NCBI GenBank assembly: GCA_021234155.1
Contig: JAJEKV010000054.1
Span: 5,877,962-5,941,961, forward strand
Source of the DNA: Isoetes taiwanensis
Taxonomy: Eukaryota; Streptophyta; Lycopodiopsida; Isoetales; Isoetaceae
DNA: 64,000 bases
Direction: 5' to 3'
Within the stretch, counting starts at the first letter, position 1, and the number at the start of each line of letters is the position of its first letter. Shown here piece by piece: positions 57,184-64,000 of this stretch. The translations under genes and the position numbers were made by a program. The notes beneath the pieces were generated by a model. That model was not told the DNA's origin and made no database searches. It was given only the letters and a program-made list of their open reading frames with translations.

Positions 57184-59601
57184 GCATTGCATACCTCAAG
57201 AGTTCTCGTCATCATTGTTAGCTTCTTTAGCCACTAATTCTTGCAACTGAGCCCCCACACTATTGGGGATCACCACTAACAACGGCCTAGTCTCTACCGC
57301 CCAACCGTAGTCTATTGTTTTCAAATGTTGGTAGCATGGCGGGTCATTAGGATTGGGTCTCCACTTCTTGCTCAGCAATCCCTATATTGCATTGCATATG
57401 AGGTTCCCTTTCTGGCAACAGGCTCAAACCAAGAGACAAACACCTCTTCATAATGAGGGAGATTAGGGTCCTCTATTGGGTCCTCTTCGGCAAAAGCCAT
57501 CCACTTCGGGCAGTTATCATGTGGCCTGATTAGCAAGAGCATTCCCTTCTTGACATCTTGGTAGGGGTCGAATATTTCAACTGGGTTCTTTGGTCTAGCC
57601 GAGAAAGGCCCTACGTATTGAGATGCTACAATCTGCTCATCCACCAACACGTTTTCGGGTTCTTCCAATGCATTTTGCCTGGTGTTGGGCCAGAAATCCT
57701 GAATGACTGCTCTACCGGGCCTGAACGTCCCCAAGCACTCGCAACAAGGTGGACCAATAGTCAATTACTTCATTCATATATGTGTTGGACCATGAGTGAT
57801 CGCCAGCTCTAGAAATAGCTGCCCAATGCATCATGTACTTGGCAATAGAAGATCTCAATGCACCTATATCTTTCAAGCTTGCATATGGCTGCACGACCTT
57901 AGGTGACCCTGTCGGAATGGTAGGTAAACCCTGGGCATCCTCCTTCCACATCCTGATTCCCTTTTCAGGGAGCCACTCCCTATGCCCTGGCCTCATCTTG
58001 TAGAACATTAGTGGCCATCCATCCTTCATGCAGAACTTGAAGAGTAGAGGTTCCAAATGACCACATAAACGGTCCTTCTTATCAGGGATCAAACCTTTCA
58101 CGAATTCCTTCCAATCAGGAACCTCAGTCACAAGGTAAGGTGAAGGAGACTTGGAACTACACTGCCTGAAGAGTTGCATAAGCTCTGGAATAGTCAATGC
58201 ATCTGATCTTCTCATTAGAGTGGAGTAGTTTCCAAAGAGGGCATCTATGTCATCGTGTGTGTCCAACCATCATGAATCCCAGCTGCACTTGATCGAAGAC
58301 ACCTAACCAAACCAAGTATGACAAGTAAGAGAAAAGATACCTGTTCTTGTTTTGACCTGAGCAATTGTCTAGCTGCAAATAAAGCCTCCTAGGCAACTTC
58401 TTCGGTACCATAGGGCCCTTGAGAGGAGGCAGAAAATCATTTCTAGTGCCATTTACCATTTTTGTCCTCAGGGCATCCGTGTTTAAAATTGCTCCACCCC
58501 AGCAGCTTTCAGGATTATCTGTATGTCTTAAATGGCCCCAATTGTCCTCAGATTGATTCTCCATTGTTTTCAAGGTATGGTTCAAAGATCCCGCTTTAAA
58601 ATTCAAATCATCAGGCCAGAGGTCCAGTGAGAAGTGGTCCAAGGCACCTACACCATGGCCGTGCATGAGAGCACCTGTAACACTCACCTTCAATCGTTCA
58701 CCCCTCCATACAGACTTTGCTAGCTTTTGTAGACGAGGAACCATGGTCTTATTCTGATCCATCTTATCATGTATAATGGTTAAAGCATGTTCAGGAGATC
58801 GATGAGACGCTCTCCATGACCAGTAAAGACTCATGCATGAAAGTTGGGCTGTCATGTGAGACTTCCTTTCTACGCAAGCTCCCTTCTTTCATTTGGATCT
58901 CTAGTCTTGGCAAGCTTCTCCTTTATCACAATACAGGTATTACACTTAGAAAATGCTATCCTTTTAGCGATTGCTACCTCTGAGTGATTCTCCTTCCATG
59001 CTGACAAGAAGGACGAGGGAGAAACATGTTTTCCTGTCATCTCGTACACGGTAATATCTACCTCTTGATGTATGTCCTTTTTAGTCAAGATGGAAGGTAA
59101 TCTCTTCACATTCTCTCTAGTGCCTCCACTCGTAACCTTTGAGCAGTATGGCATAGTCTCAGCATTTTCATCTATATACATAGATAGCACAGCAGTTCCG
59201 GCCAGTGTATGAGATCTTGTCTTTTTAGATCCGGAGTTTCCATGCTCCGCAATCCTGTGGCCACTCAAAAATAGCTTCCTCCATTTGTAAAATGTAGAAA
59301 CGGGTATACCATAAGCACTATGCCATGCCTTCACGCAGACTTGCTTGTTGTTCAGCATTAGCTTTGTGACAGTTCCATTCTCTGAGCAAAGATCTAGCAT
59401 ATTGTACACAAAAGTCGTGCGTTCTGAACTTTTTATGTTCCAGTAAAAGGTCCTCATGCAGGCTATCTCTTTAAATGTGAAATTAGCACAACATCTCTTC
59501 AAGCAGCAGAGCGAGGACCTGAACTCCAAGATAGCTTCAGTTGTGGTTTTCCTTTCACATTTGTTTAGGGCGGAGCGTGGTCTGGCCCGCCTGTTAACCA
59601 T
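57184..59601 (-). pseudogene. DUF7869-type transposase-like gene, copy B (frameshifted)
   Basis: Reads from about 59601 down to 57196 on the minus strand with three or more frame changes. The N-terminal part has a Cys-rich segment (SSLCCLKRCCANF), a helix-turn-helix-like YGIPVSTFYKWRKLFLSG, then HGNSGSKKTRSHTLAG and WKENHSEVAIAKRIAFSKCN. The middle part carries RLYLQLDNCSGQNKNRYLFS and LGFMMVGHT, the DUF7869 core. VGHTHDDID is split by loss of two bases in a CA run near 58253. Later come YKMRPGHREWLPEKGIRMW, ARPKNPVEIFDPYQDV and YEEVFVSWFEP. DUF7869 proteins are transposase-like with a suspected DDE-type nuclease fold; that function is inference. The frame reaches TGC-TGA near 57378, the same place as in copy A, though similarity continues (RPNPNDPPCYQ). 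Copy A at 5.8-8.1 kb shows that the family is repeated. Confidence 0.75.
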
Positions 59602-60013
59602 GTGCTATTGTCTTTTTTTTTTGTATTCCAACCTCTGGCCTGATGGCATAAGGTTCTTTCTCGACCTCTGTCTCCTTCACGTCCGACACTAGACTTGAAA
59701 CAGGAATACTGTCTACTAGAACCAATGCTATTGGCCATCTCACCAAATCATGCACCTGCGGCATTTCTGCACAAGCCTGACAGCGCATAGAAATATTTTC
59801 AGGCATGGGGAACAGGTTCATAATAGAAACACCTATCCATTCTTCACCCAGCTTCATGTCAGACACAGCATGGTTTGGATCTGCGAAGACGATGACACCT
59901 AAAGCATAAGGCATATTGCAGCACTCATGCAGTAACGCGCATGTCTTCTCCACTAAGTTGATCTCTAGAAATCCCATGCCCTTCACTTGCTTTACTGTTT
60001 TCTGCACTCTCAT
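59594..60013 (-). CDS. Unknown protein of the 57-64 kb element
   Basis: ATG at 60013 opens 139 codons: RVQKTVKQVKGMGFLEINLV, CALLHECCNMPYALGVIVFA, EEWIGVSIMNLFPMPENISM, RCQACAEMPQVHDLVRWPIA, then a polar tail ending in KKKTIAHG. It overlaps the start of the DUF7869 frame by eight bases and starts 13 bases after the DUF8039-like frame stops, so the three frames are head to tail on one strand. The CxxC pair in RCQACAEM could bind metal. No family recognised. It might be joined to either neighbour by splicing in the intact element. Confidence 0.5.
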   Translation of the reverse strand: MRVQKTVKQVKGMGFLEINLVEKTCALLHECCNMPYALGVIVFADPNHAVSDMKLGEEWIGVSIMNLFPMPENISMRCQACAEMPQVHDLVRWPIALVLVDSIPVSSLVSDVKETEVEKEPYAIRPEVGIQKKKTIAHG

Positions 60014-60026
60014 TTTCTCTGACCTG

Positions 60027-60314
60027 TTAATTTATCCGTTTAATCTGACCAGGTGGCGTGCAGTATTCGAGTGCTGCATGGAGTTCATTCTTAATGTCGC
60101 TTTTGCACCAAAGAACAAAGCTACCGATAGCTTCACCTAGCTTGTCCAATTCCGGTTCAGGAAACAGAAGTGGTATCTGGGCATCAAACACAACTACAAC
60201 AGAAACTACTATCAAATCCTCTGGCACAGGAACGTTGTGGTGGTGCATGAAGTTGTGCACTCTGCCTTCAGCCACTTTCTTCCCCAACAGGTAGAATGAC
60301 TGTAAATCTTCCAT
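60027..60314 (-). CDS. DUF8039-like domain protein of the element
   Basis: ATG at 60314 opens 95 codons. After LQSFYLLGKKVAEGRVHNFM comes a beta-rich pattern, VPVPEDLIVVSVVVVFDAQI, PLLFPEPE, then LGEAIGSFVLWCKSDI. The order (short hydrophobic beta strands, P.P.PE, LGEAIGSFV.W....I) resembles the DUF8039 domain of many plant transposon-encoded proteins, where the last motif reads LG.AVGTFV.WP...I. A splice acceptor CTGTTTTGTAG stands just before the ATG, so an upstream exon is possible. Palindrome 60347-60360 lies 33 bases upstream. Role in the element unknown. Confidence 0.5.
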   Translation of the reverse strand: MEDLQSFYLLGKKVAEGRVHNFMHHHNVPVPEDLIVVSVVVVFDAQIPLLFPEPELDKLGEAIGSFVLWCKSDIKNELHAALEYCTPPGQIKRIN

Positions 60315-60346
60315 CCTACAAAACAGGTCAGAAATTGCTCGTCAAC

Positions 60347-60627
60347 ATCGCGATCGCGATCCTCTGGACCACATTGGCAGAAACATAACCGAGGGACAGT
60401 ATTCATGGCCCCATCAAATATTATTTTATGAGCTCAGCTCTAACTAAAATCTTCTTCAGCTCTAACTATACTATATATGGCCCACTCAAAAACCATTTTA
60501 CTCTAGGATTTCATGACAGAATACCTCCACAAGATCGCAGTCGCGATTATTTCGAGCGAGCAGATTTGGAACGTGTACCTGACGCTGCGTTAAACGAAAA
60601 TAACTCAGCAGGATCGCAGTCGCGATT
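60347..60627. promoter_or_regulatory. GATCGC palindromes, minus-gene side
   Basis: Three related sites: ATCGCGATCGCGAT at 60347-60360 (perfect 14-bp palindrome), GATCGCAGTCGCGATT at 60533-60548 and the same sequence at 60612-60627. The consensus shared with the plus-gene side is GATCGCRGYCGCGATC. The site at 60612 is preceded by CTCAGCAG, as are two sites at 62.2 kb. Such clustered palindromes upstream of transposon genes suit binding sites for an element-encoded protein; this is inference. Confidence 0.55.
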
Positions 60628-60699
60628 CCTTCAGGCAGAGATCCGAGCCTGTGTAGTTGAAGAAGAAAACCCTACCCGAGCAAGTCTTCCAAATTAGCT

Positions 60700-61350
60700 G
60701 TAAACGTAAATGTTAATTGCAACTGTTATTTCCACAACAAATGTCACTTTCACTGTTAATTAGAATGGAGAACTGTCCTAATTTAGCACCCATATAGCAG
60801 ATCTATACTCATATAAGGGAGATCACCCAATTTAAGGTGATGGACTGCACCATTAAGGGCAGAGAGATAAGCATCTTTGGGTCTGCGTTGTGCTCTTTGC
60901 AAGGCATATTTATGCTCAATATTAGGATCATCTTGTAGCCCCATTATAAAGGCATCGAATGAGCCATTCTATGCCTGAAACCGAGCTGTCTAAGCTGTCC
61001 ATTACTCCATTCTTCCGATAAATGCACCATTGATGGGCGGGCTCCCTTAGCGAGAGCCATAAACAGCATATACCATATTAGGGATGGTGTTATTACAGTA
61101 AAATGAATGGCGTGGTTGTCGAGGGACGCAATCATAAATAATTTGAGACTAGAATTCCAGAAAACCCCTTCTGAGTTCCAAAAATACAAAATACTCTTAT
61201 CTAGCACGCAGGAAATACAAAATCCTCTCAGCTAGCACTTTGAAATCACATATTACTCTTATCTACCATACATAAACAACAAAACAGCACTCACCTCCTG
61301 AATTGAGTAATGTCGGTCAGCATATGCAGTGAAAGCCTTAGGATTGTGAA
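60700..61350. other. Non-coding middle of the 57-64 kb element
   Basis: AT-rich, no coding motifs. CTAGCACGCAGGAAATACAAAAT and CTAGCACTTTGAAATCACATATT near 61201-61255 form a small local repeat. It separates the divergent genes. Confidence 0.4.
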
Positions 61351-61366
61351 CCTTGGCAGCTTGTGA

Positions 61367-61472
61367 GACTCGAGCACCTTCAAGAACAGATCGAGCGCCT
61401 TCAAGAACAGATCGAGGGCCTTCAAGAATAGTTAGGGCGCCCTCAGGAACAGATCGAGCGCCTTCAGAAACA
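61367..61472 (+). repeat. 21-base minisatellite, five units
   Basis: Units of the form CGAGCGCCTTCAAGAACAGAT are repeated five times with a few substitutions. The short plus-strand frame through it (APSRTDR repeats) has no other support. It lies between the divergent genes of the element, nearer the plus gene. Confidence 0.85.
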
Positions 61473-62005
61473 GCTCGCTTGAATTCAAAATTGAATCCCC
61501 GCCAACAAGAGCGAGCGCGAAATTCAGTTGCTAATTTGAAACGTAGCTGTCCTTTTCCGTCCGTAACTCCTCCGCACAGACATGCCAGAAAAGATTGCTT
61601 TATTCCGTGGCGATTTTATTAAGCGGTGATTTCGTACAAGATGTGGTTGCATGTCTCCCTCAAGGTACAGATTTTGAATCCGGACGTCCAAGTCCAGAGG
61701 TACCTCTTGTCCGGAACATGTCTTCATTAGAGCAAATTTGTTACGCCTCCATAAATGATGGCGGCTGCATTAATGGTGTATAATTAATGATGTCGGCAGC
61801 AATAATGGCGTACAATTATGGCGCGTCAGAATTCGCACGTGTGGCATTAAGTTCGGGCGTCGAGTTCTATTTATTCTCAAACTTCGCCGAAATTTTTTTT
61901 AAGGGGAGCAGCGCCATCGCAGAATTCGGCGCCTTCAGCTCAATTGCGCCTTTGATCGCCGACCTAGGAAACCCACTTTTCAATCTTTTCCGGCGCCCGC
62001 GATCC

Positions 62006-63973
62006 ATGGCACCTAAAGCCAATATCAGAGAAGGTAAGATTTCGTCCCCTCAGCTCATAAAGATCGCGGTCGCGTTTTTTTTTCCAGAATACTTGTTTTA
62101 TTTTACACTTCATGTTTTCGTTTCAATTTAGTCCTCAGAGAATCCTTGTTAGAACTCAGCAGGATCGCGGCCGCGATCTTCTGGAGTACTCAGCAGGATC
62201 GCAGCCGCGATCTTGTGGAGTGCTTTGTGGTTTAGTTTCGTAGCATCAGCTTTAACACAACAATTATTTTGCTTGCAGCTTTGGATTTCTTTCGTGGTCC
62301 GGATGTTGAGCCTACCAAGATCATCACACCTTCAAATGAAAGGAAATGGTGCATTGAAATTGCACAAGCAATTCCTCAAACTAAAGGTGACCGCAGAAAA
62401 GACCTGTGCTTATTCCTCTGGACTGGCAAGAAAGTTGAGGACATACAACAGATAGGGATTGTGATTGCTATGTGGGAGGGCACAAAAAACAATGTGCAGG
62501 ACGCCATTATATGCAGTGTGGAGGATACACAGCAGTTGCAGTTCCTTGAGTACGTTCTGAAGTGGACGAACTACGACCCCTCACTGATGACAGCTAGCAA
62601 GTTGAACAAACCGGCAACATGAAAAAATGTTCCCACTAGTGCAAAAGGATATGGCTGGGAGCTGCAGTCATATGAATCTCTGTCTCTATCTGGAATAAAG
62701 GGAAACAGGGATATACTGTCTGGTTTCTCGGCATGCAGGAAAGGTTTGCTAGCAGACAAGAAACCACCGAGCATTGCATTGAAAGCTAAGCGTGATGAGA
62801 AAATGCCCTCGGTCATGGACACAAACTGGCTAAGAGCTCAGGCCAAGAAGAAGAATGTAAGGCCTGCACCCATTGCAGAGGACTCTTCCCAGACCAGAGC
62901 CCTGTCTGTAGAGCCTGTTATCGTGGCCCTTCCTTCAGCCATTATTGATCCTACACAGCCTCTGGCTATTTGTGCTCCACCTGTTACAACAAAGGAGACG
63001 TTGGTCCCTAACAAGATATCAAAGTTCACGATCAACCTGCGCAAGCTGACAACATCAGATAGTGGAGAGCCTTCGTCATCTCGCACGCCCCCTTCTGTCA
63101 CAGGGTTATCTTCTTCGAAAGCCTTGGCATGGCCCGTTATACCTGAACTGCCAGCTGAGCTCATTAGAGGAAATTTGAGATCTCATTTCATCCCTATAAG
63201 AATCCTCCAATGGAATGGCTACCCACTATTAACTGCAATTAATGCAGCACCAACAACTTCATTGCTGTTGTTTTTCCCCCATAACTTTTGATCCACTTGT
63301 CAAAATGTTGCGGCGTTTGTTGCATTAGATGCGGAATGAAAAGAGCTTTCAAATGATATATGGTTATGATGTATTTCAATATGGTCATATGCGTTAACCT
63401 TAAAAAAATATGATTTTTTGCTTATTTCTTATATATTTATATCGTAAAAGATATATGAATGGATTATCACTAGATAGATCTTGTGAAGACGAACCCATTG
63501 CTACAAAAAGTTTTTGAATCGGAGTTCTGGATCAAAAGTTATAATGAAAAAATGATACTACAGAAGTTAGTTGCAGCTGCATTAATTACAGGCTGCCACA
63601 TAATACTGGAATGAGATATACTGGAGCTCTTCTCTTATTGGACAGTTTAAAAAGCTGACATGGCATTTTAAGCATCCCTTAATGGGACAAAATGTGATCT
63701 CATTTTTCCTCTAATGTAAGTTCAATCCCGAGGAAGAACGTAAGTTGGCTGAGCAAACTGCACAGAAGCTTGAACAGTTTAAGCGGTTTTATCCGCTAGG
63801 TGTGAACTGGTTTATGAAGGTATCTATTTTTTATTGCGAGCCAGCTCCTGCTAATCTCACCCATCGAATGCATTCGAACGACCATGTGCAAACACTTGTG
63901 AAGAGCTTCAAGACGTATCCTACAGAGGTCCTCACACCGGCCGACGTTGTCCCCTTTGCCCCAATTACTAGGT
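62006..63973 (+). CDS. Unknown large protein of the element, spliced, one stop, runs to window edge
   Basis: Exon 1 (62006-62033) encodes MAPKANIRE and ends in a GTAAGA donor; exon 2 starts at 62279 after TTGCTTGCAG in matching phase. It reads ALDFFRGPDVEPTKIITPSN, KWCIEIAQAIPQTKGDRRKD, LCLFLWTGKKVEDIQQIGIV, then a basic Ser/Pro-rich linker with AKKKNVRP. A TGA at 62620-62622 interrupts the frame, yet the same frame stays open on both sides for a further 220 codons. At about 63175 (ELPAELIRGNLRSHFIP) a MITE-like insertion follows. The last block, EEERKLAEQTAQKLEQFKRF, YPLGVNWFMKVSIFYCEPAP, NLTHRMHSNDHVQTLVKSFK and EVLTPADVVPFAP, resumes at about 63722. ACTAG-GTGATT at 63969-63979 could be a donor, so the gene may go on beyond the window. 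I do not recognise the family. The gene is divergent from the DUF8039-like and DUF7869 genes. Confidence 0.55.
62062..62212. promoter_or_regulatory. GATCGC palindromes, plus-gene intron 1
   Basis: Three sites: GATCGCGGTCGCGTTT at 62062-62077, GATCGCGGCCGCGATC at 62163-62178 and GATCGCAGCCGCGATC at 62197-62212. The last two are in tandem copies of ACTCAGCAGGATCGC...GATCTT.TGGAG, 34 bases apart. All lie in intron 1 of the plus-strand gene, mirroring the sites near the start of the minus-strand genes. Confidence 0.6.
63230..63592. mobile_element. MITE-like foldback insertion inside the plus-strand gene
   Basis: The left arm (63233-63297) reads CTGCAATTAATGCAGCACCA, ACAACTTC and then ATAACTTTTGATCCAC. 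The right arm (63528-63592) is its diverged reverse complement, from CTGGATCAAAAGTTATAATG through GAAGTTAGTTGCAGCTGCAT to TAATTACAGG. About 230 AT-rich bases lie between. It separates two coding blocks of the surrounding gene, so it is either an insertion or part of an intron. Confidence 0.6.
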
Positions 63974-64000
63974 GATTGTTGTTATCCATCATATTTGTTT

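Noticed and set aside
61367-61472. CRISPR-like array
   Set aside because: The units are directly adjacent with no unique spacers, and the genome is eukaryotic.

Overview
This is eukaryotic nuclear DNA from a land plant. Its genes have many short GT-AG introns, a plant-type pyruvate-kinase-like gene, a proline-rich secreted protein and a beta-tubulin relic, all set in transposon-rich DNA with AT-rich spacers. A Replitron-type HUH transposase points to a non-seed plant such as a fern, because these elements are known to be abundant in non-seed plant genomes. The species itself is inference.

Layout. 1-5.5 kb: tandem repeats, a weak minus-strand reading frame and the 5' exons of a possible TIFY-type gene. 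5.8-8.1 kb: a decayed copy of a DUF7869-type transposon (copy A) with an internal inversion and a LINE 3' end at its border. 9.5-14.6 kb: two LINE copies in tandem plus an extra LINE-like 3' hairpin. 18.2-22.1 kb: a foldback MITE, unknown minus-strand reading frames and a decayed Copia polymerase. 22.7-31.6 kb: a 17-exon gene for a divergent pyruvate-kinase-like protein, with SINE-like DNA in one intron and a truncated Copia element ending in a perfect palindrome in another. 34.2-36.4 kb: a 1.2-kb tandem duplication. 36.7-37.6 kb: the 3' exons of an unidentified gene. 39.3 kb: a beta-tubulin fragment. 39.5-46 kb: little that can be identified. 46.3-47.3 kb: a BOD1/Shg1-domain gene whose last codons and 3' region are duplicated. 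49.3-51.3 kb: the Replitron. 52.9-53.6 kb: the proline-rich protein gene. 54.1-55.1 kb: a third LINE. 56.0-57.1 kb: two tandem copies of a small promoter-plus-reading-frame unit. 57.2-64 kb: a large element with divergent genes, carrying DUF7869 copy B and a DUF8039-like protein on the minus strand and an unknown spliced gene on the plus strand. Six short GATCGC-type palindromes lie around and between them.

How the parts relate. The host genes with the best support are the pyruvate-kinase-like gene, the BOD1/Shg1 gene, the proline-rich gene and the gene ending at 37.6 kb. Most of the rest is mobile DNA in different states of decay. The parts most worth following up are the HUH Replitron with a hairpin downstream, the two-direction element at 57-64 kb with its palindromes, the LINE 3' hairpins that covary between copies, and the palindrome that ends the Copia insertion. 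All calls come from reading the sequence by eye; no database search was run.
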